Part shown: in pieces, positions 23,478-36,815 of the stretch
Position numbering within the stretch: the stretch's first letter is position 1
How the letters are laid out: each line of letters begins with the position of its first letter
Source of the DNA: Sitta carolinensis
Lineage: Eukaryota > Chordata > Aves > Passeriformes > Sittidae
Length of the DNA: 64,000 nt
Direction of reading: 5' to 3'
Assembly: GCA_032173965.1 (NCBI GenBank)
Contig: CM063284.1
Location: 115,356,410 to 115,420,409, forward strand
Notes under the pieces: model-generated
What the model was told of the DNA's origin: nothing
Database searches by the model: none
Seen by the model: the letters and a program-made list of their open reading frames with translations, nothing else
Position numbers and translations under genes: made by a program

Positions 23478-24384
23478 CAAAAATATCACTTATCTAGAGG
23501 TGCCCAAGGATGGCACACAGGTGAAGAATGTAAGTTCTCTTTCCAAAGATGCTTGATTTCTTAAAGTTATTATGGTTTTTTTTGTTGGAACAAGTTGTCC
23601 TTGACTCCTGCTTGGAAAGCTCATTCTGACAAATACAAATCATGCCCCTGACCTTTTCAAGTCTGACATATCTGCTTTTTTTTCTCTCAGCCAGTTACCT
23701 CTTTACTGAAAGCAAGCATCTCCGTTCATCTTCCTGTCATCTCTAGATCAGGCCTTTCTTGAGTGATTTATGAGCTTTGTGGACTGCTTTCTGCAAACAG
23801 GGCTCCTTTCATGCCTTCATGCAGGTACCTCACACCAGCTGTGTTTCTGTAAGAGCTTGACCCAAGGAGTTGTTTCTGCTCCTCCTGCTCTTCAGAGGTG
23901 TCTCAGACAGTTGTGGCACTTTACTGACCTGAATTTTGACAGCTTCACTGGTGCCTGCATGCCTGCAGGGCTCCAAGATGTGTGGGTACTTGACCACCTC
24001 AAAGTCACATTTATTTTGCACTTCTTTGTTTGCTGGCACTTGGCACGTTTGCTGCACTGGGTGTCTAAAGGATCCTGCCACAGGCTGTCCACTGGGAGAA
24101 TGTTTTTCCTTCCTTTTCAGAAGACTGCCTTCATTAAATTCTCACAGAAAAACAACCAAGCAGATTATGTTCCTATCCTGGGCTAAAGTATACAGGATTT
24201 GGGTTCTTCATCTGTAGTGTGACTTGATGAGGAGGACTATGGTATGTGTGGAAAAACTAGGATGCTTTTTTACTCTCAACTCTGATTTTGAGGTCCCTAA
24301 AGAGACAGAGTTTTTGCAAGTATTTTCTCATTCCTCATGCTACAAAACAAGTTATACTTTCATATTTTATTTCAGCATGAACTA
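23478..24384. other. intergenic sequence between LTR and tandem duplication
   Basis: An open frame at 23770-24186 (+, 138 codons) overlaps shorter ones on the other strand. It shows no recognisable domain and no splice context. Nothing else is supported. Confidence 0.35.
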
Positions 24385-24425
24385 CTGAAGCCTAAATTTG
24401 CAACTCTGAAGCCTAAATTTGCAAC
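24385..24425 (+). repeat. 21-bp perfect tandem duplication
   Basis: The unit CTGAAGCCTAAATTTGCAAC plus one base occurs twice in succession (24385-24405 and 24406-24426), differing only at the last base. Such near-identity indicates a recent slippage or template-switch duplication. Confidence 0.85.
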
Positions 24426-24679
24426 AAAAGCATGTCTGTAACTAACTCTTAAAACACATCCATTCTTAGAAAACATTACAGATACTAAATCCATCTGGTG
24501 TTGAATTACCATTGATTTTTTTAACTACCCTTACTTCTGGCATTGTGGAAAATAGTCCTGTAAGCATTAGGATCCTTAGGATCCTACACAGAGCTTTTTG
24601 TTTTCCCCTACTTTCCACTAAGATTAATTATGGAATTTTCAATGTGTATCAATACCTGATTGGGGGGAGTAAAGAAAAC

Positions 24680-24960
24680 AGAGCCTTCTTGGCAGTTTCC
24701 CGTGACAGGGCAGGAAGCAACAGGCACAAACTGAAATACAGGCAGTTCCATTTAAGTGTAAGCAAACACTTTTATACTCTGAGGATGGTCAAATGCTGGC
24801 ACAGATTACCCCAAGAGATGGTGAGGTCTTCGTCCTTGGAGATTTCCAGAACCCAACTGAGATGTGGTCCTGGGCAGCCTGTTCTAGGATGCCCTGCTGT
24901 CAGCAAGGGCTTGAACTAGACAGGCTCCAGAGGCGCCTTCAGCTGCTCTCTGATTCTGTT
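24680..24960 (+). mobile_element. CR1 LINE 3' fragment
   Basis: This is the tail of a CR1 element on the + strand. The CR1 C-terminal coding remnant is visible (HKLKYRQFHLSVSKHFYTL, then WHRLPQEMVRSSSLEI). The characteristic 3' region follows, with GTCCTGGGCAGCCTGTTCTA and GGGCTTGAACTAGACAGGCT, ending TCTGATTCTGTTG. It is severely 5' truncated, as usual for CR1. A longer chance ORF beginning at 24512 merges unique sequence with the repeat. Confidence 0.85.
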
Positions 24961-27797
24961 GCTAGAAGTCTCCAAACAGCAGACCAAGCAGGCCTTGCAA
25001 CTCTAGGCAAGTTTGGGTTTTTTTAATATATTAATTCTGCAATACAAATAGCATAATATTTTGTATTATAGCTCGGTATACCCTAGGTACAAGTGTATAT
25101 ATAGGTAGGTGGATACACACATGTATAGGTATACACATACCTATTTCTGTCTCCAGTGTAAACCTGCTTGAAAACTAGGACAAGCTGGAGAATATCAGAG
25201 ATGGAAAAGGGAGGAGTAGAATGTTTATATATATATATTTTTTTTAAAATATCCTAATGTCATTTCATACAGGCTGCACATGCTTTATGCAGTCATTGAG
25301 GTTCTTTTTCCCTTCCCCAGAAATATGCTACATCTGTATAGTAAAAAAATGCTGGATAAAATTGCTTTAAAGAAAGCTTTATTTTTATTAGATAATTTCT
25401 CTTGGGCACTACTTATACATAATTGCATCTTTGTTCCAGTGCGTATTGAGCGTAAGTGGGCACAAATCGTCCAGGAGGAGATCTGGAGGAGAAAAAGCAG
25501 AGAGCAAAAAGCTCTGGGTTAGAAGAGGGAAGGTTAACCCTCAGCTAGACTCCTCTTTCTCAAAAAGAGAGCTCCAAATTAAGCAGTAAACACATAAAAA
25601 CTGGGTTTATGTGTCTATATAGAGTACTCAATACTTTGGATTTTTTTAAATACTTTTTGGAGTCCTACGTGTGCGTAATTATAGCTTTGCTGGTATTCAG
25701 CGCTATTTCTGCAACCCACAGCTGTGTCTGGCTGTCTTATGGTGCTCTTCAAAACTAGAAAGCTGGACAAGGCTGACTGCTAAAATTGCATATAGACTCT
25801 TGACATACAGGTGATCCTGGGGGCTAGTGTTGGAGGAAGCTGTGAGCATCCTTTGTAGCATGAATCGGATACATTGTGGAGACACTTGCACAGTTGTCCC
25901 TTTAAAGCCATGAATCTTGCATTAGAGTATTTACACATTTTCTTTCTCCTTTTTAACCCACATTAAAGTCAGTTTTCCCCTTCTTTAAATGATGGGCATT
26001 ATGTTGTTTGGGGTTGAAGAGATTTTCTTTGTATCTTGGCCAAGATAAGTGACAAAGCATTCAGACTTGAGGTTTTATTTATAAAGTTTAAAAGCCCCAT
26101 TATCTTTCTTCCCATAAGCATTTGGATTTTTATTTAAGTAAATGACAATGCCAGGTTTTCTCTTCCGACTCTTCATGGTCAAATATGGTGTGGAGTTTAG
26201 TTTTCTTGCTTGTTCATAGGTCTTGAAATAACTTCTTAGAAATGTACTTGCAGAAATAACAACAGTAATAATAAAATCTGTTTGGAAGATAAAAGAAACC
26301 AAACTGCTTCTGAGAGCTTGCTTAGCTTCAGGTTTAACACAACAGCTTCAAGCACAGCCACTAGAAAGTTTAAATTTTCAAAAATGGTTCTGATAAACTT
26401 TTTAATCGTTATGAACTGTACCATTCATTTTAGTTTAGCAGTTATGCCTTTTATACTTGAAGAAATTACTTTATTGGGTCAGTGCAGTTGTCTTTTGAAA
26501 ATCATTTAGAGGTATCCACTGGTAGTGAAGTTGTCTTGTCAGGTATCACAGGCATACAGGAAGAATGAATGGGTTCGCACTGACAGCTCTGTTCTCCCTT
26601 TCCTGCCCTTCTTTACCTCCTTGCCTGTGTGTTTTTAATCATCCCTTCCCCTATCTATCCCCCAGCCCCATTTCTTCCCAAATCTATAATACTCATATTT
26701 GCTGTGATTTTTGATTTCAAGGACTGTTAGGCCATCTGAAGTAAGAAAAAGTCCTCTTCATATTTTAAAGTGTGAAACTTGCTTTTCATTTCCTTTTCAT
26801 GATATATCTGGAAATGTTCACGTGTATGATGTGACATTCTTCAGTAAAAGTTGCAATGTTTGGTTGCTTTCAGACAGAGGTACCAATCAAAATGTGACTC
26901 TGTACCTTGCAGCACTGCATCAGTGCCCTTGCTCTGCTATGGAAAAATTAAGAAGCTCTGAGTGTTTTTGTAAAGAGGAGAGAAACCCAGCTATGGTGAT
27001 GACATTGGGGACTCCATTTGAGTTTTGTCTTCAAAATGAAGTTGTTTATTGCCTTTAGAAAATAAGTAGCTAAGACTAAGAAACAGGTGGATGAAGTTAA
27101 GTTTTTCTTCTGGTTTATTTCAACTTCTTACACTTGTGGGAGAAGTCAGGTGGCCCAGTTACTAATGCAGAACTGATACAGCCTCAAAAAAAGTAATTGC
27201 ATTTTTCCTTCTCGAAGAGAAAAACCATACTAAGTGTAATTCTGTTTCAGTCCCCATTGCATCTAGTGTGATTTTAGAATAGTTTTGGAATCCAGGGGGA
27301 TTTCCTTATTTCACATAAGGTGTCACCTGAGGTGATTTGTACTTCTTTAAATGTACTCTCCCTGGAAACTTAAGTCCTTAAATAGTCTACATAAGTTTTG
27401 AATGCTTGCATGGTATTTGATATAGTTAGATTAAAACTTTTATTTCTTTATAGATGTGGGGTTTGTATAATTTTTAAGTGCATGGAAATAGGGTTAGCAT
27501 TAATCTCCCTTCTAAGTTGTCCTCTGCTCAGCTGTAGTCTTTACTTTGCTTTCAGAGCCTTTTAAACCCCTGAAGTGTCCCAATATTTCTTGTCAATAAA
27601 GTCACTTGTGTAGGAAGTGCAATTTCTGTCAAGTTAGTCCACTGAGAGCCTTGCACCTTAAGGAGCCTTTGTAATGATCTTTCCAGACAAAGTAGCACTT
27701 AAACACTTAAAATTTCATAATTTCTTCATAAGGTAAAAATTCTGCAATTCCCTTCAATCAGAAATATTTTTTTCTTTCTGTCTTCAACATATTAATC

Positions 27798-27798
<1 letters not shown>
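24961..27798. other. intergenic, low-complexity patches only
   Basis: A TA/GTATA-rich patch lies at about 25,070-25,250. The frame at 26711-27058 (+, 115 codons) is open but has no homologue I know and no strong splice sites. No other feature is supported. Confidence 0.35.

Positions 27799-27828
<30 letters not shown>
27799..27828 (+). repeat. (AAT)10 microsatellite
   Basis: Thirty bases of uninterrupted AAT trinucleotide repeat. They sit at the 3' side of a minus-strand coding-like remnant, where they read as (ATT)n. It is likely length-polymorphic. Confidence 0.95.
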
Positions 27829-27844
27829 GTAATAGAACATGTAG

Positions 27845-28375
27845 ATTTAAACAAAAGCAATCATCACCGTATACCATAGCAGTGGAATAAAACGGACCAG
27901 TCCTTCCTACCCCTATTTCATTGCTTCCAAGGCCCTCACAAGCAGGGAAAGCCCATATCTTGAGGATTTTTCCCAGTGTAGCATGTCTGAGATGCAGGCT
28001 TCTCTGTCTGCCCATGCAATGAAATCTGCCATCCATGTGTCTTATCTTACTATTGAAATACTCTGTTGTCACTTTCCTAGCCTGGATGAAAGCAGCCTTG
28101 TCCCACTTACATCAATTCTGAATACTGCTTGAAAGAGCACTTCCCAAAGCCTGTGGCTTTGATCATATCATCTGTCTTTACATCTTTTGTTGTTACATCT
28201 TCTTCTCTGTTGTACCCAATATTGAAACTCTTGGTAAGATATCCAAACATTGTCTGTCATCTTCCATTTATTACCGAAATTTATGGTTTCTTGTCTCCAT
28301 AACGCCATCCTGAGTCACCTCGTCGTTACACTTTCAAACAGTAATCTTCTTACTTTGTTTTACATCCTTTCCACC
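27845..28375 (-). pseudogene. minus-strand coding-like remnant, unidentified
   Basis: Reading the minus strand, one frame is open from 28256 to a TAA at 28107-28109 and has very protein-like composition (MFGYLTKSFNIGYNREEDVT and later MIKATGFGKCSFKQYSEL). A second frame then continues from 28111 down to 27797 (begins CKWDKAAFIQARKVTTEYFN, then SKIRHMDGR). Further upstream a third frame carries CNDEVTQDGVMETRNHKF. Successive protein-like pieces in shifted frames with stops suggest a decayed coding sequence or retrocopy. The junction at 28110 also contains GTAAGT on the minus strand, so a true exon with a donor there is an alternative. I cannot name the parent protein. Confidence 0.3.
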
Positions 28376-28399
28376 TGGGAAGAGCTAATATTGTTTAAA

Positions 28400-31300
28400 T
28401 AAATGCAGTGTGTTCCATTGTGTTAATTTACCTAGTATCACCAGGCAATCTTGCAAAATGAGTATTAGTAACCTTTCAATTAAGACCTAGAGAAAGATGT
28501 TTCCAGAAGGACCTGTGTTTGTGTTTGCATTGCATCTGCAGAATCATGTCTGCTGGGAAGAGTTGTCTATGCAGATGATAGGCAAAGGCTTGTAATGCAA
28601 CAGAAGCTTGCTGTGATGTCACTGATTACAGAGAACAAGTCTAGTTTAGTGGCATTTCTAGGTGAATGGATTTGTCTGCAATGAGAAATACTATCAGTTA
28701 CAAAAGCAAATTGTCCTGGGAAGGAAGGTAAAGTATAACGTTAATACAAAATAAAGGAAATCTTAAAGAATAATGAAACAAAATACAACTTGTTGTAGAG
28801 CTATTTGGTCTTGAAGGTACTAAACAAACTCAGTGTGTGTTTTCTGGAGCTTCCCAAAATGATTTGTGCATGTCTGGTGGCTGTGGGAGCAAAGGGAGGC
28901 TTGTCATTTTGGAAGACTTGAGGGTTGCATTGTGGCTTGGCAGAGGGGATGCAACCTACCTTCAGGAGCCAGGAATTGCAACAATTTATGCACTTCTCTC
29001 CCGCTGACTGAGTGCTTTTCTTTATGTACCAAACAGGAGTGACATGGTCAAAGTCATGGTTCCAAGCATTAATTAACTCTTTTTAATACAGTTCTGGAAA
29101 ACCAGTGGGGGTTTTATTGTTGATATTTCAGGTTTGGTGGTGGGTTTTTTTAAAGATGCCACGCATTGGCTCCCAGTGGAGGCCATTGGCAGTGCTACTG
29201 TGAGGTCACTTTGTTAACAAAAAGAGAACAAAAACTAAAGGAAAAAAAAAAAACAAAACAAACACCCACCACCAAAGAACCCACAACCGAACCTACTTAT
29301 TGAGACCTTTACCTCTGTTTCCAGTGTTCACATAAAAACACCTGGAAGTGCAGAGCTATTAAAATCACTGGGGCACTGTTGAAAGAAATCAAAAAACTTC
29401 TGAACATTTATTGCTACTAGATGTTTAGAAGATATTTACAAACAGTGCCTTTCTTAAGAAGTAAGAAAGTGTTATTTGGTTTTGTTACACTGAGAATTAC
29501 AAGCATAAAGAATGTAACAGGTCCCTTGGAGGTGCCAGGTGAGTTGTTTATGAAAATACCATCACAGAGGTCCACTTGGTAACACCTCCAGGGTGGAATC
29601 CCAGTGACTGGGCTAAGCCAATCCTCTTGCCACAATGCCATTGCTGTCAGTGAAGAGAAATGGGCAGGTGTGAGTATGGCTTCTCCAACCAGCTTGGGTG
29701 CTGGAGGTAGTCCTTCTCCCCTGCCAGCTGTGGAGGGACAGGACACATGGCTTTTATGTGGCTGCAGTTTGCTGGTTGCGTTGCTGTACTTGGAAATCTG
29801 TTTCTGAACCTAACTCCTGTACTGGTTACAAGTGGTTTAATTTCCAGCATAAATTTTTAATTTTAGTTAACAGTTCTTATACTGATAATGTCAAACCTGT
29901 TGCACTGCAGTGTGGTGTGGGGTTTTTTTTTCCCTCCATATGTGCATTTCTGTGAACTGAAGCATTTTTAAAAACTAAAATGTTTTTTTCCAGCATAGTC
30001 TGTATAGATTGTATGCATCTAACGTCAGTTTACAGAAGAGGGTAGAAGAATCATTGTTCCACATCAAAATCTCACATATGTGTATCCTCACATACATATA
30101 TCTGTATCTATCTATAAAGTTTTAAAATCTGAAAACATTTGGCATGACAATGGGGCGTGATCACAAAGGCCAAAAGTGCAATTTGTGCAATTCGGTCAGC
30201 GCTTCCCACCGAAACTGGTAACAGGGATGGGAATTGCCTGTAATGGTCACTGCCCATACATTTCATGGCTGGGAAGAAACCTGGTTTCTACCACAGGAGG
30301 GCAAGTTCAGGGACAGCTTTTCAATCTCAATTGCTTTTTAAGGCAGTCACGGTTTGTATGTGTGTGGTAACTGAGGAAAGGGTGTAGCTGGCATTTTGCA
30401 ATTAAAAATCATCTCATCACCAGCACATGGGTGCTTCGCTGTGGCTCTGGGGGGTTTGGAATGTGTAAGAAAGCAGCAGCTGGAAGTGGGTTTTAAAGAT
30501 ACGGAGGGACATGCTGTGTTGTGGCTGGGGCCATCCTGGGGCTGAGCGGGTGTGTTCCTCATGTACCTGTCACATGTTGAGAGGTGGGTGTGCCGGTCCA
30601 TTGACTGAAATCTCTTAACGTTTGGTAGTAGTTGCTAAGCAACTGCAAAACACTTCAAAACGGGATTTCTTTTCTTTACCCATGGACTGTTTTTGCAGCA
30701 GGTAGGGGAGAGGGGGAATGGGGAGCACTGTGGGGTGGCTGTCCAGAAGCCCTCCTCCTTCCTTCCACGTCATGGCCAAGATGATGGAGAAGGACCCAGT
30801 CTTGTACTGTGCTCCCCTTGCAAATTCACACCTCTTTCACACTGTTACAGCTGTTTCATTTTTTTGCTATGAACATAAATAATGCTCATCAACAAGAGAA
30901 GACACTGTATTTTCAACATTCCTCTGACAAGTAGCAAAATTTTCCAGTAAAACTTTGCTGTTTTAAGGAAGACAGTTGTGCAGCAAAGGGACATAACATG
31001 AGAGGTCTGATGATGGTGATCAAGGAGTGCTCTCCACCCTTAAAGGACGGGTATGCTCTCAGTGTAGTCATCACTGAAAATAACCAAATTTTGCACTATA
31101 AAAACAACCAGGTTTGTGAATTGTTTTAGCAGTTGGCATCCCATCTATTAAGTCATAAGTTCTACAGTTAGTATTTCAAATTATTTTCTATAAATGATGT
31201 CTGACATGTAAGGATTATGTTCAAGTGATTGCAGCTTGAAATTGGCTGGTGTCTCATGCATTTTTATCACTAAAATACAACGTGCTCATTGGCAGTAGCT

Positions 31301-33867
31301 TAGTTTTGGTATTTGATTTGTTTTCAAGCACCTTACTTTTACAAGTCATGTATTGTTTTTTGGCAGAAAGGCAGCTGCTTGGCATTCAGAGCCACTAGTT
31401 TGCAGTAACAGTTGTTGGTTCTGGTCCTTATTGGTTTTTCTTTCCAATTAAGATGCAGCTGTTATGACTTCTGGAGTGAGGGAGGATTATTTTATCTAAT
31501 GATGTAAATGGGAAAATCCTAAAGTAAGGATCTGTCCTTCTAAACAGCTGGGAAAAGACAAGGTTGTGAGGCCTCAATGTTTAGTGAGAAGTACCCCGGG
31601 CTGTGATTTTTGTGACAAACTGAATAAAAAGATCTGGTGTTTCTTTTCTCATGTAAATGGAAGGGAATTAATGATTCGGAGAAGATTATCCTAAAGGATT
31701 TTTCACACTGCATCTTTTACAATATAATAGAAGAATGTACAATTGCTAATGCCTTTGAACTTGGTTTTTTTTGTGACATTCGGAGCACTTGCAGATACAG
31801 CCCTTTTTAGGGAGTTAAAATAAGATTGTAGTATTTTTCATTTTTTTGCTCAGGTAGGTGTTCAGTGCTGTATGTGAAAAATCCCTGAGCCACCTTTTGT
31901 TTTACTTATAGCCTAAAAGCTGTAATCAGCAGAAGAGGAAGCCACACACACAAATCATTGCAGTGTATTGCAGACTGGACAATTCTGTTAAACCAGCCAT
32001 TTAAAGTTAGGAAGTCAGGCAGGCTGAAGGTGGACAATGATTTGAGCTTTATGTGTAATTTCACTTTGGTGGCTCATTCATGCATATTTGTTTTTTGACA
32101 AGACTATAGTACACTCTTTCCCCAAACTCCACCCATACAGCAGAAAGTCACTCATACCTAAATGCATCCACACTGGAAATCACACAAATTGAACTGTTGC
32201 ACTCTATATACATACAACGAGAAATCATGTGTATGAACATATGTATATATGCCACCACACACACATATTTATAGTATATTTTGACTATTGTTCTCCTTCT
32301 ATTTTCCAGATGTTGTATTTTGGGAAGTTGGGGGTCGAGTGGGATGGGAATCCCAGAGTACTCTCTCCTTTACTATTGTTTCATGGGGCAAAGGAAGATG
32401 AGGAGCAGTTGTGGGCTCTTATAAGTCTTCTTGGAAGGATTTGCATGGTGTCTTTGGACACTGTTTCTTCCTTTTCTTCCAGCTTTCTGAAAGGAATATA
32501 AATTATAGCAAGTCATTTTAGTAGAGAATCAAATATACTTAGTCATACCTCTCAACTATAAATGGCAGTATCATCTAGAAGAATAAAACCTAGTCAGCCA
32601 GACCAAAAGTAGGGAAGTTGGTTATTTGATACATTCTCACACTAATAAAGGGAGTAAACATTCTTATTAATATTCATTACAAAAGTGTATCTAACTTGAC
32701 GAATTATTGAACTGAGAGATTGACTTAGAATATCAGTGCTATTGGCAAGTGATATTGTAAGCCAATATGTCAAGCTCTTATTGAAACAACCATAAATAAA
32801 TGACTTTTATTTTTCTCTTTCGTTTCAATACAATAAGAGTCAGAAATAAGTTCATATAATGTCAATATTTTTTTAATTTTTCTTTTTATAAACAGCAAGA
32901 CCACAGGAATGCCCAAAGGAGGTTATTACAGCAGACTTACAATACAAAAAATAGACAATTAGATACTACCTCTGAATAGAAAATATCCAAAAACATTTCT
33001 TCAAGATTTTAATTCAATTACTTGATGCTGTTTGAATAAAGACCATTGCATGAAAACTTGCTGGATGGATGTGGCTTCTTGTCCACATGGGATCCTGTAG
33101 CGGCCCTTGTTGGTGAGGGTTGGCCGTACAGAGAGCATTTATTTTCTTTTGGAGAAAGATGATTTTCTTTTGGAGATACAAAGAAACTCATGTGTTTAAC
33201 AAATTTGTGTGAATGTAGGACAGATACTCTGGTCTGTGTGGATGATGATGTCTCTTTTGGACCATGAAGATGATGTCTTTTGAAGACTGAACTTTACATG
33301 AGAATGTTTTTAACTTGCGTATTCTCAGTTTGAAGATTGTCTGATCAAGGATGGCAGGTTGACTTTTAGGGCATCCAGTGCCATTTAACATGCCCCAGGG
33401 TATCAGAGACAGCATGTAGGGCAGGATCCTGGCATGTAAGAAGCTCTGAGAGTGAGATGTTGCTGTGTTTTAAATAGTTCTGTGACAAGGAAAGAATGTC
33501 TTCTGTTTGTGAGCTGTCTGCATAATTTAAACGAGTTGGGGTGTTAGAACTTTGTATGCCTGGGAACTGAAACTACAATTACCCCATGTGAGGCCTAAGA
33601 GCTGATTTTTTTGCTGGTGGTGGTGATTCTATTTCTATTATTTATTCCTGCATGACAAACAAAACAAGTTCTTAACAGTGTTTTAAAAAGGTGTAGGAGT
33701 AGTACAAATGTTCATAAATAGTTAAAAGGACCAAATACAAACAAAGGAAAAAGCCCAATAAAACCCCAAACCCCCAAAACTGAAAAAGCGAGAGTTTTTA
33801 TAACTTGCTTGGTCACTAACTCGATTATAGTGGCTGTATAAAAAGTGGTCCATTTTGGTAGTGCATT
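28400..33867. other. intergenic sequence without a recognised gene
   Basis: The stretch includes an A-rich patch at 29,220-29,290, GC-richer sequence at 29,580-29,760 and 30,410-30,800, and a CA/TA-rich patch near 32,200-32,275. Small ORFs on both strands have no supporting splice or domain evidence. No repeat family is recognised. Confidence 0.35.
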
Positions 33868-33885
33868 ATGTTACCATGGTAACAT
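33868..33885. promoter_or_regulatory. 18-bp perfect palindrome matching an RFX X-box
   Basis: ATGTTACCATGGTAACAT is its own reverse complement. The core GTTACC-AT-GGTAAC fits the inverted-repeat X-box bound by RFX-family factors (GTNRCC, short spacer, RGYAAC). In vertebrates X-boxes regulate ciliary and other genes. An intergenic site may be an enhancer element or a chance match. The length of perfect symmetry is the notable point. Confidence 0.45.
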
Positions 33886-36815
33886 TGACATACTAATTTA
33901 GAAACCCTTCAGGCTAGCTTTGAGAACATGAACATTGCACTAGTATACCAAAACATGTAAAGACTCATAGTGAATGTAACTGCTAAATGTTTAAGATGAG
34001 CCCTCTAGATATGTGTGGACTTTCCCCCCACACCCCTAAAATTTCTATTAGGATACACATTTGCTTGTACTGTTAAAAATATCTGGAACCGGATTTATCT
34101 TAATGTTTTTACAGTTGTGAAAGCTGTGTTGGGTGCAGCTCCTTGGTCCCCCAGCTGCAGGGGGCTGTTATTAGGGGTACTTGCTTCACTCTCCTGGTAC
34201 GCTGACTGTAAATCTCACTTTGAGTCCTGGGTGTTAACAGGTCCTGCATCATCTTATTATGTGTGGTCACAAATTTTTTTCCAGTGGCATTGAATTGTGT
34301 CAGCTGGACCAGTGAGTTTACTGCCATTTAATTTCTGCATATTTGAAAAATAATAGTTCTGTTGAAGTGCTGTGTAACTAGTACTGTGATACTCGATTTA
34401 TAAACAACCAGAAAAAGTTGCCAGAAGTAGGGAGCATGCCTGTTACACTCCTGTCGTACATAGCTTCCTATGTGGTAGAGAAATTTGTAGGCTCCTTTCC
34501 TTCTACCTGTTCTCATAACACCCTCAAAGGCTGCCATGAGCCCTTGTTTCTGGCTGAGGTTGGCAAAAACTGGAGTTGTGTGGGTTTAGCAAAGCCTGAA
34601 TGTGCCCGGGGTGCTGCTTAAGTTATGGTCTTTTTCATTACAAGGGATTTTTTGGCAACAATTCTTCACTCACAGCAGAAAGTACCATGTTTTTTTTTTT
34701 TTTCTGTTTCATATCAATATATACTCGCATACAACTGAATTTGTCACTTCTTTACCTAATTCAGTTAAGCAAAACGAATCCTGGCATGGGAAATAAGCAT
34801 TATTTATTAGATCTCAGTTGAACTGATTCTGCAGTCTTACTAAAGAAGATTTTTGCCTGAAAAAAGTGACAAAAAGATTGGAATATCAAGAAGTATAGTT
34901 AAAATACTGTTGACTAAACAATAATCTCCCTTACCAAGTCTACTTTGTAGCAACTTGATATACTTCTTTTTTCATGATAATTTCTTAAATCCTTTTCTGA
35001 GAGTGGAGGTAGGTTTTAATTTTAAAGTGCTACCAAATTGGCATATCTGGAAATCAACAGGCAGGATTAGGTTGTAACACCAGCTTGGGCAAAATGAGGA
35101 CATTCTAGATTCTGAGCTTTTGTTAAAAATTTAAAATAAATTAAAAAAAAAAAAAAAAGGAAAAAAGGAAAAGGCATTTTGAGCCCTTCTGGTCACAAGC
35201 ATTCCTGTTAAATCTGTGAGCAGAATGCAACTGACAGATTCTCAGGTGTCTCTGCACTACAGAGATGGTTCATGTGCCATACCAGCCCAAGAGGGTGTCA
35301 ACTCTGAAGCAGAACAACTTCAGCCTGTGTCTGAGGGCTGCTGTATCTTCTCATCTGAATGTGCAGTGAGTGCTCCTCTGCAGCTTGAAGGGAGAAACAC
35401 CCCAAACCAAAACAAGGTGGTGCTGTGTTCATGCCAGGATTTTGGGCTTTCCCATCATGATTAATACTGTGAAGGTATGAATGTATAAGGAGCAGCCAGT
35501 GCTGTGAACAGGGCATGTCATACGTGTTGACCAAAGCAGCTAAAGTTAAGATTTCTAAAGAAAAACGGAACTAAGCTAAAGGAAATCATGCATGTTTCTC
35601 ACAGTTATAAATCTACTCAAAATTGAGCCAGGCTACAAGTTATGCTTTTTTTCCCTGTTTTGCCTACCTTCTTTTGAGGAGATGACATTATTTTTATCCT
35701 GGATCACTTTGTCTTGATTTTGCTGCCCCTGTACAAGCAGTTGCACCAGTGTAACCTGAGGGTTTTTCAGAGGAGAAAGGTCTTGCTGCCACACAAGAGG
35801 CAGACAAAACCATGTTCCCAGTGGAGTACAGATCCCAACAGCCTTATTCAATTGCAGAGGGTGCCTGCAGCCACCCATCCTCATCACCAAGCCTCTTCTC
35901 TTGGCAGCCTGACTCTGCCCAGACACGCAGTCAGTCTTCAGCGTCCTGGTGATGTGCTGCTGAGCCAAAATGGCCTCATTTTAGGTCAGAGAGGTAACTT
36001 AGCAATGCTGGAACGGTACCTAAGGAAGCTGGTGTCAGACTGGGATGGTCTCCTGACCAGATCTCAGGGTGAGGTTGGCACACACATCTGTGGGACCCTT
36101 CCAAGGACGCTGAATGTAGTGCGGAGAGGAGCACTGGTGGGGATGGAGGGGGTGGGAACCCAGCCTCCGCTCATCGGTGTGGGTGAAAGGTGGACCATGT
36201 CTTCAGAATGAGTTTGCGTGCTGGGTGGAGAGTGCAAGCTGGAGCTGCTGAGACCACAGCTGTGTTTTCCAGCCTGGCTCTGCTCCCCCTTCCCCCGCAG
36301 CCTCCTGGCCCAGCCAGAGGCCATGGTGTGGGGGAGCACGTGGCGGCTCGTGCTGCTGAGTTATCCCAGCTGTGCTTCAGCTGCTTCTTTCCCCTGCAAG
36401 AGTAAATAAATATTTAGAGTTTGAATTACATTATCTATCAAGAACAATTTCCTTTTTTTCATGTGCTTTTTTCATGTGCTTTGCTCCTTAGAGCTCTCTG
36501 GCAGCAGCAATGACATTGGGGAATTATCTAGAGACAAAAAAAAAAAATTGTAAGTCTGTCTGAATTTACCAACTAAAAATACATTTTGACAACAGTCATT
36601 TAGTTTAAGAATTTGTGTCCTGCCTGAGCACCCTGTTTAGTTTGTCTGGTTCTGTATCCCTTTGCTACTTAATGTTTTTTTGGATGTCTGAGAGGCTTTT
36701 CTCATCTCCAGTTGCTAGAGAATCAGTATCCTATAGTTTTTCAAGCTTGAAATAGATTAGGGTGATTTTTTTATAACCATTATTTAATTGATTTCAGAGG
36801 GCTTGGTGAGGAGGG
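33886..36815. other. intergenic sequence without a recognised gene
   Basis: A 16-nt A run lies at 35143-35158. The largest frame here is 35714-36211 (+, 165 codons) in a GC-richer patch, with several overlapping frames on both strands. It shows no domain, and overlapping openness on opposite strands argues for base-composition effects. Confidence 0.35.

Noticed and set aside
35714..36211. 165-codon ORF
   Set aside because: Open frames overlap on both strands in a GC-richer patch, with no recognisable domain.
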